64,000 nucleotides of DNA from positions 62,001-126,000 of the forward strand of contig JAJFUF010000031.1 of the NCBI GenBank assembly GCA_021372495.1, written 5' to 3'. The first letter of the stretch is position 1, and each line of letters starts with the position of its first letter. Source of the DNA: Lysobacteraceae bacterium (GTDB lineage Bacteria; Pseudomonadota; Gammaproteobacteria; Xanthomonadales; Rhodanobacteraceae). This document shows positions 1 through 13,191 of the stretch, one piece after another. The position numbers and the translations under genes are program-made. The notes beneath the pieces are model-generated. The model had not been told where the DNA came from. It did no database searches and saw nothing but the letters and a program-made list of their open reading frames with translations.

Positions 1-1913
<1,913 letters not shown>

Positions 1914-1914
1914 C

Positions 1915-3045
<1,131 letters not shown>

Positions 3046-3064
3046 GGGACCGCCTTGGGTGCGA

Positions 3065-3135
3065 CAAGGTCCGCAGGCCTGCGCGACACGGGCCTGTGGA
3101 CCTTGGAAGAGGATTCTGGGCGGGACAGCATGATA
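3065..3135 (-). promoter_or_regulatory. carA promoter and leader hairpin
   Basis: On the minus strand a -10-like TATCAT (3130-3135) precedes carA by about 85 nt. The predicted leader contains a 15-bp inverted repeat with one mismatch: CAAGGTCC-G-CAGGCC at 3065-3079 against GGCCTG-T-GGACCTTG at 3091-3105, with an 11-nt loop. It ends about 20 nt before the ATG. No U-tract follows, so it is not a simple terminator. It could affect ribosome access, mRNA stability or a protein contact. carAB leaders are regulated by pyrimidines or arginine in other gammaproteobacteria, but which mechanism applies here is unknown. Confidence 0.5.
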
Positions 3136-3227
3136 GGCGCCGCCGCCGCAGGTGTCCACCGTCGCGCGCACCGCGCGTTCAAGCACGCGGAGGTAAAATC
3201 CGCGCCTCCCCTGCACCGATCGCCGCC

Positions 3228-3926
3228 ATGATCCAGTCGAACGCCCTGCTCGATCCTGCCCGCCTCGACCGGCCCGACACGCTGGTCCGCCACGAGCCGT
3301 TCCCGTTCATGGTCGCGCACGGCCAGTTGCCCGATACCGCGCGCGCCGCGCTCGATCACGACTTCCCGCGCTACAGCGGCGCCGGCTTCTTCCCGTACGA
3401 GGCCGAGGACTGTGGCCCGACGGTTCGCGAACTGGTCGATGTACTGACCTCGCCGGCGTTCGCCAGCGCGGTCGGCGCCCGTCTCGGCATCGACAACCTG
3501 GGCCAATACCCGACCCTGGTGACGATCTGCCGCTCGCTGAACAGGCGTCACGGCACCATCCACACCGATTCGCGCTCGAAGGTCGCCACCGCCCTGCTCT
3601 ACCTCAACAGCCAGTGGCCCGACACCAGCGACGGCTGCCTGCGCTTCCTCAACCGCATCGACAGCATCGACGATCTCGCCGCGCCGGAGCTGAAGCCGCT
3701 GTACGGCGAGTTCGCCGTGTTCAAGCGCACCGACCATTCCTTCCACGGCCATCTGCCCTACGAGGGCGAGCGTCGCGTGATCCAGGTGGCCTGGCTGACC
3801 AGCGAGGAAGAAAAGCAGCGCAAGACCCGACGCGGCCGCTTCTCGCGTCTGTTCAAGAAACTGCTGGGCGGACTCGACCGCAAGTACGGCGCCGGGCGCA
3901 AACGCGACGCGGTGCACATGGACTGA
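3228..3926 (+). CDS. 2OG-Fe(II) dioxygenase, prolyl-4-hydroxylase-like
   Basis: 232-aa soluble protein resembling 2-oxoglutarate/Fe(II)-dependent oxygenases. The double-stranded beta-helix metal site is visible: His-x-Asp in TIHTDSRSK, and a distal His in TDHSFHGH, followed by ERRVIQVAW, where the Arg fits the 2-oxoglutarate carboxylate clamp. The C-terminus is very basic ([16 protein letters not shown]), which may suit a nucleic-acid or membrane-surface partner. The ATG at 3228 is preceded by a possible -10 (TAAAAT at 3194-3199). It is divergent from carA. The substrate cannot be read from the sequence. Confidence 0.75.
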   Translation: MIQSNALLDPARLDRPDTLVRHEPFPFMVAHGQLPDTARAALDHDFPRYSGAGFFPYEAEDCGPTVRELVDVLTSPAFASAVGARLGIDNLGQYPTLVTICRSLNRRHGTIHTDSRSKVATALLYLNSQWPDTSDGCLRFLNRIDSIDDLAAPELKPLYGEFAVFKRTDHSFHGHLPYEGERRVIQVAWLTSEEEKQRKTRRGRFSRLFKKLLGGLDRKYGAGRKRDAVHMD

Positions 3927-3932
3927 GCGCGC

Positions 3933-4640
3933 TCAACCCGGCGCGGCGTCGCCGCGCAGGCGCGAGCCCCAATCCTCGACGCGGCCCTGCGCGAGGCGCC
4001 GCTCGAACAGCCGGCGCCACGACGGCACCAGCGGCAGCGCCAGCGCGCCTTCCAGCACGGCGCGGTCCAGCGTGTCCCGATAGAGCAGATCGAGCAGGCG
4101 CGCCAGCGTCCACGCCGGATGCGGGCGTTCGAGCAGCACCAGCGCGTCGCCGGCACCGAGCGTGCCGCCGCACAGCACGCGGTAGTACCAGCCGGTGCGG
4201 CCGCTGTCCTGCACGCGCCGCGCCATGTCGGCGATGCCGAAGCGGTCGGACAGCTTCCAGCACGGTTGGCGCGCCTGCGACACTTCCAGCAGCGCCTCGC
4301 CGCAGCGCAGGCGGTCGCCGAGGCAGAGGTCGGCCTCGGTGATGCCGCGCGTGGTCAGGTTCTCGCCGAACGCGCCCGGCTGCGCCAGCAGCGGATGCGC
4401 GCCGATCTCGGCGCGCCACGCGGCGTAGTGGTCGAAAGCGTAGTGATGCAACGCCTTGTCGACGCCGCCGTGCACGCGGCGATCGCCCTGCTCGTCGCAG
4501 ACCAGGCCTTCCGGTCCCACCTCGATGCGCCCTTCGACGGGGCGCTTGGCGATCGCGCTGGACGTGCCCGGCCGCGTGTACGGCGCCGCGCGCCCGGCCA
4601 GCACCGCGGTGACCACGCCGAGCGTACGTGTCGCGCTCAC
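3933..4640 (-). CDS. MOSC domain protein, YiiM-like
   Basis: 235-aa protein with a MOSC beta-barrel, the molybdenum-cofactor sulfurase C-terminal domain. Motifs are VHGGVDKALHHYAFDHY, GAFGENLTTRG and SQARQPCWKLSDRFG, which carries the conserved Cys. A C-terminal helical region follows, as in YiiM. E. coli YiiM and YcbX act with molybdenum cofactor to reduce N-hydroxylated purines. A similar detoxification role here is inference. It starts with GTG at 4640 and overlaps the dapB stop (ATGTGA), so it is probably translated from the dapB mRNA. Confidence 0.82.
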   Translation of the reverse strand: MSATRTLGVVTAVLAGRAAPYTRPGTSSAIAKRPVEGRIEVGPEGLVCDEQGDRRVHGGVDKALHHYAFDHYAAWRAEIGAHPLLAQPGAFGENLTTRGITEADLCLGDRLRCGEALLEVSQARQPCWKLSDRFGIADMARRVQDSGRTGWYYRVLCGGTLGAGDALVLLERPHPAWTLARLLDLLYRDTLDRAVLEGALALPLVPSWRRLFERRLAQGRVEDWGSRLRGDAAPG

Positions 4641-5434
4641 ATCGCCAGCACGTCGTCGAGGGTGTAGACGCCGACGGCGCGGCCCGCCAGCCACGCCGCC
4701 GCGGCCAGCGCGCCGCGCGCGAAGATCGCGCGGTCGGTGGCGCGGTGGACGAGTTCCAGGCGCTCGCCGGCGCCGGCCAGCAGCGCCGTGTGCTCGCCGA
4801 CGATGTCGCCGCCGCGCACCGCCGCGAAGCCGATGCTGCCGGTGCGGCGCGCGCCGGGCCGGCCCTCGCGCGCATACACCGCCTCCGCCTCGAGCGTCAT
4901 GCCGCGCGCCGCGGCGGCCGCGCGGCCGAGCGCCAGCGCGGTGCCGGAGGGCGCGTCTTCCTTGCGGTTGTGGTGCGCCTCGATGATTTCGAGATCCCAG
5001 CCCGGCAGCGCGGCCGCGGCCTCGCGCAGCGCACGGGTCAGCACCGCGACGCCGAGGCTGAAATTGGCTGCGTGCACCACCGCGATGCGCGCGCCCGCCT
5101 GCTGCAGGCGCCGCTCCAGCGCCGCGTCCAGCCCGGTGGTGCCGGCCACCAGGGCGACCCCGTGAGCCTCGCAGTGGTCCAGCGCCGCGGCGAGACCCGC
5201 CGGCGTGCTGAAGTCGACCACCACGTCCAGGCCCGGCGCCTCGCCCCAGCCGGCGGCATAGCGCAGCGCACCCGGCGCGTCGACGCCGGCGACCGGCGCG
5301 CCGACCTGCTCGGCGCCCGCGGCGATCACCGCCGCGCGCAGCGCGAAGCGCGCATCGGCGCGGGCCAGATCCAGCACCGCACGGCCCATGCGCCCGGTGG
5401 CGCCGTTGACGGCGATGCGGACGGGTAGCGTCAT
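4637..5434 (-). CDS. dapB: 4-hydroxy-tetrahydrodipicolinate reductase
   Basis: NAD(P)H-dependent reductase in the diaminopimelate route to lysine and peptidoglycan. 265 aa, family-typical. The Rossmann motif VNGATGRMGRAVLD is at the N-terminus. The signature EIIEAHHNRKEDAPSGTAL contains the catalytic His and the Lys near the substrate carboxylates. The ATG at 5434 has an AGGAG ribosome-binding site about 10 nt upstream. The MOSC gene overlaps its 3' end. Confidence 0.96.
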   Translation of the reverse strand: MTLPVRIAVNGATGRMGRAVLDLARADARFALRAAVIAAGAEQVGAPVAGVDAPGALRYAAGWGEAPGLDVVVDFSTPAGLAAALDHCEAHGVALVAGTTGLDAALERRLQQAGARIAVVHAANFSLGVAVLTRALREAAAALPGWDLEIIEAHHNRKEDAPSGTALALGRAAAAARGMTLEAEAVYAREGRPGARRTGSIGFAAVRGGDIVGEHTALLAGAGERLELVHRATDRAIFARGALAAAAWLAGRAVGVYTLDDVLAM

Positions 5435-5580
5435 GACGCGAGAACTCCTGTGCGGAAACGCCGAGCGTAGCGCGAGCGGCCGCGCTTGCCGAGGGGGCCG
5501 GGTCCGGAAGCGCGGGACGTGAGCGCGGCGCGGAGACCCCCCCGGCGAGCGACGGGAAACGCCAGGCGCCGACAAGCCGC

Positions 5581-5660
5581 CATTCCCGCATGGACGAAAA
5601 CGCACCGCCCTTGCCCGCGGGCGCTCGGCATCGCGAGCCGGATTCCGGCTCGCGCGGGAA
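5581..5660. repeat. REP-like intergenic palindrome between dapB and dnaJ
   Basis: The 265-bp gap between dapB and dnaJ has no gene. It contains an 11-bp perfect inverted repeat (CGCGAGCCGGA / TCCGGCTCGCG, 5632-5654, 1-nt centre). This lies between a CATTCCCGC box (5581-5589) and an opposed GCGGGAA box (5654-5660). The box pair resembles degenerate units at 39.7 kb and 54.2 kb in this window. It lies downstream of dnaJ and could act as an mRNA-stabilising hairpin; no T-run follows. Confidence 0.55.
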
Positions 5661-5699
5661 CGACATCATGCGATGCCGCCCCGGCTTCCGGTTTCCGGC

Positions 5700-6827
5700 C
5701 TACGCCGTCATCCGCGCCCAGAACTGCCTGACGCCGTCCAGCCACGAGCTGGCGCGCGGCGTATGCGCCGCGCACTCCTCGGCATCGGCGAACGTCGCCT
5801 CGAATTGCTCCAGCAGCTCGCGCTGCTTGCGGGTGAGGCGCACCGGCGTCTCCACCGCCACGCGGCACAGCAGGTCGCCGGTGCGGCCGCTGCGCACCGA
5901 GCGCACGCCCTTGCCGCGCAGGCGGAACATCTGGCCGGTCTGCGTCTCGGGCGGCACGGTGATCTTGGTTTCGCCGTCCAGCGTCGGCACGCAGAGTTCG
6001 GCACCCAGCGCCGCCTGGGCGAAGCGGATCGGCACCTCGCAGTAGAGATCGTCGCCTTCGCGCTGGAAGATCGCGTGCGGGCGTACGCGCACCTCGACGT
6101 ACAGGTCGCCGGGTGCCGCGCCCGCGGGACCGGCCTCGCCCTGGCCGTTCAGGCGGATGCGGTCGCCGGTGTCGACGCCGGCGGGGATGCGCACCGACAG
6201 CGTGCGCTCGTCGTGCAGGCGGCCCTCGCCTTCGCATTCGCGGCACGGCGTCTCGATCACGCGGCCGGCGCCGCCGCAGTGCGGACAGGTCTGCTGCACG
6301 GAGAAGATGCCGTTCTGCATGCGCACGCGGCCATGGCCGCGGCAGGTCGGACAGGCCGCGGTCTTGCCGTCGGCCGAGCCGGTGCCGTTGCAGTGGTGGC
6401 AGCCGACCAGCGTCGGCACCTCGATCTGCTTCTCGATGCCGGCGACCGCCTCTTCGAGGTCGAGGTCCAGCACGTAGCGCAGGTCGGCGCCGCGCGCGGC
6501 GCGGCGACGGCCGCCGCCGCCCATGCCGAAGATGTCGGAGAAGATGTCGCCGAAAATGTCGCCGACGTCGCCGAAGCCGGCCGCGCCATTGCCGGCGCCG
6601 TGCTCGAACGCGGCGTGGCCGTGGCGGTCGTACAGGGTGCGCTTCTGCGCGTCGGCCAGGATCTCGTAGGCCTGCTTGACCTCGACGAACTTTTCCTTGG
6701 CCTGCGGATCGTCCGGATTGCGGTCCGGATGGAACTTCATGGTCAGGCGACGATACGCCTTCTTCAGTTCGTCCTCGGTGGCGGAACGCTCGACGCCCAG
6801 GACTTCGTAGTAGCAGCGCTTGGTCAT
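5700..6827 (-). CDS. dnaJ: Chaperone protein DnaJ
   Basis: Hsp40 co-chaperone that delivers unfolded proteins to DnaK and stimulates its ATPase. 375 aa. The J domain (residues about 1-75) holds the HPD loop in [13 protein letters not shown] Gly-rich stretch follows ([20 protein letters not shown]). Next come four CxxCxGxG-type zinc repeats ([32 protein letters not shown]), then the two beta-barrel substrate domains. The start [12 protein letters not shown] is the conserved N-terminus. It is last in the heat-shock cluster and separated from dnaK by a repeat-containing 130-bp gap. Confidence 0.97.
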   Translation of the reverse strand: MTKRCYYEVLGVERSATEDELKKAYRRLTMKFHPDRNPDDPQAKEKFVEVKQAYEILADAQKRTLYDRHGHAAFEHGAGNGAAGFGDVGDIFGDIFSDIFGMGGGGRRRAARGADLRYVLDLDLEEAVAGIEKQIEVPTLVGCHHCNGTGSADGKTAACPTCRGHGRVRMQNGIFSVQQTCPHCGGAGRVIETPCRECEGEGRLHDERTLSVRIPAGVDTGDRIRLNGQGEAGPAGAAPGDLYVEVRVRPHAIFQREGDDLYCEVPIRFAQAALGAELCVPTLDGETKITVPPETQTGQMFRLRGKGVRSVRSGRTGDLLCRVAVETPVRLTRKQRELLEQFEATFADAEECAAHTPRASSWLDGVRQFWARMTA

Positions 6828-6832
6828 GGAAG

Positions 6833-6955
6833 ATGGGAGTCGGAGGTTGGAAATGGGGGGTGGGTACGGCGCGAGGATCGTGGCTCGGGAAGATCGGGCC
6901 AACCGGCCAAATCGCCAAGCCTACTCCCTAACTTCCCACTCCCCCCTCCATTCCT
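6833..6955. repeat. Inverted degenerate heptad arrays between dnaK and dnaJ
   Basis: The gap holds 7-bp period G-rich units on the plus strand (ATGGGAG, TCGGAGG, TTGGAAA, TGGGGGG from 6833). On the minus strand it holds matching units in reverse (TCAGGAA, TGGAGGG, GGGAGTG, GGAAGTT, AGGGAGT, reading down from about 6957). The two arrays face each other around a central GC-rich spacer. The recO-era gap has a similar arrangement. It is not coding; function unknown. Confidence 0.5.
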
Positions 6956-6957
6956 GA

Positions 6958-8874
<1,917 letters not shown>

Positions 8875-8924
8875 GTGGATCGCTCCGAAATTCCGATGCG
8901 GCCCCCGCGGCCGCGATGATCTGC

Positions 8925-8954
8925 AAACTGGGGCCCGCGGGCCCTTATCTCAAG
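8925..8954 (-). promoter_or_regulatory. Candidate sigma-32 promoter for dnaK
   Basis: On the minus strand, CTTGAG (8949-8954) and CCCCAGTTT (8925-8933) are separated by 15 nt. The E. coli sigma-32 consensus is CTTGAA-N12-15-CCCCAT. The -35 element overlaps the grpE stop codon, and the spacer contains the palindrome GGGCCCGCGGGCCC. dnaK begins about 50 nt downstream. Match and spacing are good; this is not experimentally shown. Confidence 0.6.
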
Positions 8955-9495
8955 CGCCTTCCGGCGCCTTCGCCACGGCGACCAGCGCCGGCCGCAGCAA
9001 GCGGTCGTTCAGCACGTAGCCCTTCTGGAACACCGCGACGACGGTGCCCGGCGCGAGCCCGCTGCCTTCCACCGTGTTCATCGCCTGGTGCAGCTCCGGG
9101 TCGAACGCCTGGCCGACCGGGTCGACCGCCTTCAGGCCGTTGCCCTCGGCCACCTTGACCAACGCCTTCAGGGTCAGCTCCATGCCCTCGTGCAGCGCGG
9201 CGGCGTCGGCGCCCTGCGCGGCGAGGCCGCGTTCGAGGCTGTCGCACACCGGCAGCAGCTCGGCGAGCAGCTTCTCGTTGGCGAAGCGGCGCGCCTGCTC
9301 GAGATCGCGCTGCAGGCGGCGGCGCTGGTTCTCGATCTCGGCGCGCTCGCGCAGCACGGTGTCGCGCATCTCGGCGAGCCTGGCCTCGTACTCGCCGAGC
9401 TTCTGCATCAGCGCGTCGGTGTCGGCCAGCACCTGATCGCCCGCGGCGGATGCGCGGTCGGCGTCGGGCGGCATGGTCGGCTTGTTCTCTTCCAT
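8950..9495 (-). CDS. grpE: Nucleotide exchange factor GrpE
   Basis: Exchange factor that releases ADP from DnaK. 181 aa. A long N-terminal coiled coil (YEARLAEMRDTVLRERAEIENQRRRLQRDLEQ) is followed by a four-helix region. The C-terminal beta-wing carries the family signature (GQAFDPELHQAMNTVEG...GTVVAVFQKGYVLNDRLLRPALVAVA). A GTG lies two codons upstream, but the GGGAG ribosome-binding site is spaced correctly for the ATG at 9495, so that start is preferred. Confidence 0.96.
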   Translation of the reverse strand: MEENKPTMPPDADRASAAGDQVLADTDALMQKLGEYEARLAEMRDTVLRERAEIENQRRRLQRDLEQARRFANEKLLAELLPVCDSLERGLAAQGADAAALHEGMELTLKALVKVAEGNGLKAVDPVGQAFDPELHQAMNTVEGSGLAPGTVVAVFQKGYVLNDRLLRPALVAVAKAPEGA

Positions 9496-9557
9496 CGTCA
9501 CTCCCTGCGGTCAAAACGACGCCCGCGGCCCCTGCCGCAGCATCGCGATTCTTGCGG

Positions 9558-9578
9558 AAAAACCCGCCTCCGCGGCGG
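9558..9578 (-). terminator. Rho-independent terminator after hrcA
   Basis: On the minus strand CCGCC-GCGGA-GGCGG is followed by GTTTTT, directly after the hrcA stop codon. It suggests that hrcA transcripts can end before grpE, so grpE and dnaK may depend on read-through or their own promoters. Confidence 0.7.
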
Positions 9579-10637
9579 TTATTGGGTCGGCACGACGCGA
9601 TTCAAGGCGTCGGTCAGCAGCCGCGCGGTGGCCTGCACCACCGGGATCACGCGATCGTATGCCATCCGCGTCGGCCCGATCACCCCCAGCGCGCCGAGCA
9701 CGCGGCCGCCGGCACCGTAGGACGCGGTCACCACGGTGCAGCCGTCCAGCGCGGCGAACCCGGATTCCTCGCCGATGAACAGCCGCACGCCGGGCGCGCG
9801 CGCGCAGTTCTCCAGCAGCGCCAGCAGGTCGCGCTTGCGCTGGAACGCCTCGAACAGCTCGCGCAGCCGATCGAGGTCGGACAGTTCCTGATAGCCCATC
9901 AGGTTGGTCTGGCCGCTGACCAGCACGTCGCCCTCGGCGGTCGGCGCGAACGCGCCGGCGGCCACTTCCAGCGCCGCGCTGAGCAGCCGGTTCAGCTCGC
10001 TGCCGGCCGCGCGCAGCTCGCCCAGCAGGCGCGCGCGGATCTCGTCGATGCGCAGGCCGGCGTACTGGGCGTTGAGGTAGTTGGCGGCCTGCTCCAGTTC
10101 GCCCGGCGCCAACCGGCGCTGCAACTGCAGCACGCGGTTCTGCACCTGGCCATCGGCGAACACCAGGATTACCAGGATGCGCTGGGCGTCCAACGCGACG
10201 AAATCGATGTGCCGCAGCGGGAAATCGTCGCCGCGCGGCACCGTCACCACGCCGGCGAAGTGGGTCACCGCGGAAAGCAGCGCGGACACGCCGCCGAGCA
10301 GGTCGCGGGTATTGTCGGACTCGCGCGAGAACTCGCGTTCGAGACGCTCCATCTCGTCGCGGCCCAATGGCTTGAGCTCGATCAGGCTGTCCACGAACAC
10401 GCGCAGCCCCTGCGCGGTCGGCACGCGCCCGGCGGAGGTGTGCGGCGAGGCGATCAGGCCGAGCTCCTCGAGATCGGCCATCACGTTGCGGATGGTGGCC
10501 GGGCTGACGTCCAGGCCGGAGGAGCGCGCCAGGGTGCGCGAGCCGACCGGCTGACCCTCCACGAGGTACTGGGCGATCAGGGTGCGCAGCAACTGGCGTG
10601 CGCGCGGGTCGAGGGAGTGGCCGGACAGCAGAGTCAT
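9579..10637 (-). CDS. hrcA: Heat-inducible transcription repressor HrcA
   Basis: Repressor of class I heat-shock genes that binds the CIRCE operator. 352 aa. The N-terminal winged helix (RARQLLRTLIAQYLVEGQPVGSRTLA, VSPATIRNVMADLEELGLIASPHTSAGRVPT) is characteristic. A GAF-like C-terminal domain follows. The ATG at 10637 begins MTLLSGHSLDPRARQLL; the frame is open further upstream but without resemblance. A plausible minus-strand promoter (TTGACC, 17 nt, TAGCGT) lies upstream. No CIRCE sequence (TTAGCACTC-N9-GAGTGCTAA) was found near this cluster, so its targets, probably including groESL, lie elsewhere. Confidence 0.95.
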   Translation of the reverse strand: MTLLSGHSLDPRARQLLRTLIAQYLVEGQPVGSRTLARSSGLDVSPATIRNVMADLEELGLIASPHTSAGRVPTAQGLRVFVDSLIELKPLGRDEMERLEREFSRESDNTRDLLGGVSALLSAVTHFAGVVTVPRGDDFPLRHIDFVALDAQRILVILVFADGQVQNRVLQLQRRLAPGELEQAANYLNAQYAGLRIDEIRARLLGELRAAGSELNRLLSAALEVAAGAFAPTAEGDVLVSGQTNLMGYQELSDLDRLRELFEAFQRKRDLLALLENCARAPGVRLFIGEESGFAALDGCTVVTASYGAGGRVLGALGVIGPTRMAYDRVIPVVQATARLLTDALNRVVPTQ

Positions 10638-10809
10638 GGTTCCTGCGGCTGCGTGAGCCGACGCGACGCTAACAAGCGCCCGCCATGCGGTCAATAAGGC
10701 CTGGGCGGGTCGATTCCAAGTCCGGCCAGGGTCCGCAGGGCTGCATGCAGGCGCCGCCGGCAACGCTAGAATGGCGCGCGCCCGCAAGGTGGGCACCCGC
10801 AGGGACTTC

Positions 10810-12483
10810 ATGCTCGCGCTGCTCTACGTCAAGAACTTCGCGGTGGTCGAAGAGGCCGAAATCGCCCTCGGCCCCGGTCTGACCGTGGTCACCGGCGAGA
10901 CCGGCGCCGGCAAGTCGCTGCTGGTCGATGCGCTGCTGCTGCTGTCCGGCGCGCGCGCCGACGCCGGCATGGTGCGCGCCGGCTGCGAGCGCGCCGAGCT
11001 GGCGGCCGAATTCGACCTCGCCGCCCTGCCCGCCGCGCGCGCCTGGCTCGAGCGCGAGGAGCTCGACGACGACGGCGCCTGCCGGCTGCGCCGCGTGATC
11101 CGCAGCGAGGGCAGCTCGCGCGCCTGGATCAACGGCCGCCCGGTCAGCCTGGCGCAGCTCGCCGGACTGGCCGAACTGCTGGTCGAGATCCACGGCCAGC
11201 ACGAGCATCAGGCGCTGTTGGCGCGCGCGCACCAGCTCGAACTGCTGGACGCGTTCGGCGCGCTCGGCGCGACCGCCGCCGAGGCGCGCGCGCAGGCGCT
11301 GCGCTGGCGCGAACTGGGCGCGCGCATGCACAAGCTGAACGGCGGCGAGGACCGCGACGCGCGCCTCGCCCTGCTGCGCCACGAGCTCGCCGAGCTGGAC
11401 CGCTGGGCGCTGCCGCCGGCCGAACTGGCCGAACTGGAAGCCGCGCACCGGCGCCTCGCCAACGCCGGGCGCCTGGTCGAAGGCAGCGCCGGCGTGAGCG
11501 AGATGGTCGACGGCGACGGCGAATTCGCGATGCGCCGCCTGCTCGGCCGCGCGCGCGGCGAGCTGGAACGCCTCGCCGAGCTCGACGAACGGCTGCTGCC
11601 GGTGATCGAAGCGCTGGACGCCGCCGGCGTCCAGCTCGGCGAGGCCGGCGCGGCGCTGGCGCGCTACGCGCAGGATCTCGAACTCGACCCCGATCGTTAC
11701 GCCGAGGTCGAGGCCCATCTCACCCGCCTGCACGATCTCGCCCGTCGCCACCGCGTCGGCATGCCCGAGCTGCACGCCAGGGCGGCGGCGCTGCGCGCCG
11801 AACTGGAGACGCTGGAAGGTTCCGGCGCGGCGCTGGAGCAGCTCCAGGCCGAGCGCGCACGCTGCGAACAGGCCTATGCGGCGGCGGCGGCGGCGCTGTC
11901 CAAGGGGCGCAGCAGCGCCGCGGAGCGGCTTGGCAAAGCGGTCAGCGCGCTGATGTCGGAACTCGGCATGGCCGGCGGTCGCTTCGAGGTCGCGCTGGAG
12001 TCCGCCGAAGGCGCCGCGCCCGACCCGCAGGGCCGCGAGCGCTGCGAGTTCCTGGTCAGCGCCAACCCCGGCCAGCCGCCGCGCGCGCTGCGCAAGGTCG
12101 CCTCCGGCGGCGAGCTGGCGCGCATCAGCCTCGCCATCGAGGTCGCCACGCTCGGCCTGGACGTGGTCGCGACGATGGTGTTCGACGAGGTCGACGCCGG
12201 CATCGGCGGCGCGGTCGCGGAGGTGGTCGGGCAGAAACTGCGCGCGCTCGGCGGCGAGCGCCAGGCACTGTGCGTCACCCATCTGCCGCAGGTGGCGGCG
12301 CAAGGTCACGCGCACCTGCGCGTCAGCAAGGACAGCGACGGCGAGTCCACGCGCACGCTCATCGCGGCGCTGGACGCCGGCGGCCGCCGCGACGAGCTGG
12401 CGCGCATGCTCGGCGGCGTCGAGATCACCCGCGAAACGCGCGCCCACGCGAAGCAGATGCTGGACCGCGCCCAGGCCGGCTGA
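10810..12483 (+). CDS. recN: DNA repair protein RecN
   Basis: SMC-like ATPase in double-strand break repair. 557 aa. Walker A is GETGAGKSLLVDALLLL near residue 30. A central coiled-coil arm of about 300 residues, rich in Ala, Glu, Leu and Arg, follows. The ABC signature region is VASGGELARISLAIEV, and Walker B is TMVFDEVDAGIGGAVAEVVG. The start MLALLYVKNFAVVEEAEI matches the conserved RecN N-terminus and has AGGGA just upstream. It is divergent from hrcA and convergent with the response regulator gene (7-bp gap). Confidence 0.96.
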   Translation: MLALLYVKNFAVVEEAEIALGPGLTVVTGETGAGKSLLVDALLLLSGARADAGMVRAGCERAELAAEFDLAALPAARAWLEREELDDDGACRLRRVIRSEGSSRAWINGRPVSLAQLAGLAELLVEIHGQHEHQALLARAHQLELLDAFGALGATAAEARAQALRWRELGARMHKLNGGEDRDARLALLRHELAELDRWALPPAELAELEAAHRRLANAGRLVEGSAGVSEMVDGDGEFAMRRLLGRARGELERLAELDERLLPVIEALDAAGVQLGEAGAALARYAQDLELDPDRYAEVEAHLTRLHDLARRHRVGMPELHARAAALRAELETLEGSGAALEQLQAERARCEQAYAAAAAALSKGRSSAAERLGKAVSALMSELGMAGGRFEVALESAEGAAPDPQGRERCEFLVSANPGQPPRALRKVASGGELARISLAIEVATLGLDVVATMVFDEVDAGIGGAVAEVVGQKLRALGGERQALCVTHLPQVAAQGHAHLRVSKDSDGESTRTLIAALDAGGRRDELARMLGGVEITRETRAHAKQMLDRAQAG

Positions 12484-12490
12484 GCCGGGC

Positions 12491-13120
12491 TCAGCCCTCG
12501 ATCAGGCCGTGGGTCACGGCCAGGCGGAACAGCTCCAGCTCGGAAGCGGTCTCCAGCTTGGCCATCAGGCTGGCGCGGTGGATGTAGACGGTCTTCTGGC
12601 CGATGCCCAGCTCGGCCGCCGCCTGCTTTGCCGTCAATCCGCGCGCCAGCAGCAGGAACACGTCGCGCTCGCGCAGGGTCAGCCGGCGCAGCGGCGCGGG
12701 ATCGCCCTGCCCGGCCTGCGCGCGCGGCTGCGCCAGATCGGAGCTGAGGAAGCGCTCGCCCTGCAGCACCGCGCGCAGGCCGGCGACCAGTTCCTCGGGC
12801 GCGGCGCCCTTGGTGACGTAGCCGTGCGCACCGCGGCGCAGCGCCTCGGACACGTACGGCTCGCTGTCGTGCATGCTCAGCACCACCACCCGCGTCGTCG
12901 GCACGGCGCTGCGCAGGTGCTCGATCAGCGGCAGGCCGCCGCCGTCGGGCAGCGACAGGTCCAGGGCCACCAGGTCGGGGGCTGCGGCGATCACCGTTTC
13001 CAGTGCTTCCTCGGCGGAACGGCACTCGGCGACGACGTCCAGATCGGGCTCGCGCTCGATCAGGTGCTTGAAGCCTTCCCGGACGATGGCATGATCGTCA
13101 ACCAGTACGATGCGGTACAT
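12491..13120 (-). CDS. LuxR/NarL-family response regulator
   Basis: 209-aa two-component regulator. The receiver domain (residues 1-120) has the acidic pair VDDH, phosphoacceptor Asp54 in ALDLSLPDGG, the Ser switch in VVVLSMHD and the Lys in GYVTKGA. The C-terminal LuxR-type helix-turn-helix is LTLRERDVFLLLARGLTAKQAAAELGIGQKTVYIHRASLMAKL. Its domain plan matches UvrY/GacA and UhpA. It is divergent from the histidine kinase at 13192 (71-bp gap), the likely partner. A NarL-type palindrome downstream of the kinase is a candidate target. Confidence 0.9.
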   Translation of the reverse strand: MYRIVLVDDHAIVREGFKHLIEREPDLDVVAECRSAEEALETVIAAAPDLVALDLSLPDGGGLPLIEHLRSAVPTTRVVVLSMHDSEPYVSEALRRGAHGYVTKGAAPEELVAGLRAVLQGERFLSSDLAQPRAQAGQGDPAPLRRLTLRERDVFLLLARGLTAKQAAAELGIGQKTVYIHRASLMAKLETASELELFRLAVTHGLIEG

Positions 13121-13191
13121 GCGCGCACTTTAGCGCGCCGCGGCGCCTCCTGCAGCCGCGGCGGCCGGCGCGGCAGAGTGGGGGATCGGGG

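Noticed and set aside
10638..10809. Search for a CIRCE operator upstream of hrcA, grpE and dnaK
   Set aside because: No TTAGCACTC or GAGTGCTAA half-sites were found in these gaps.
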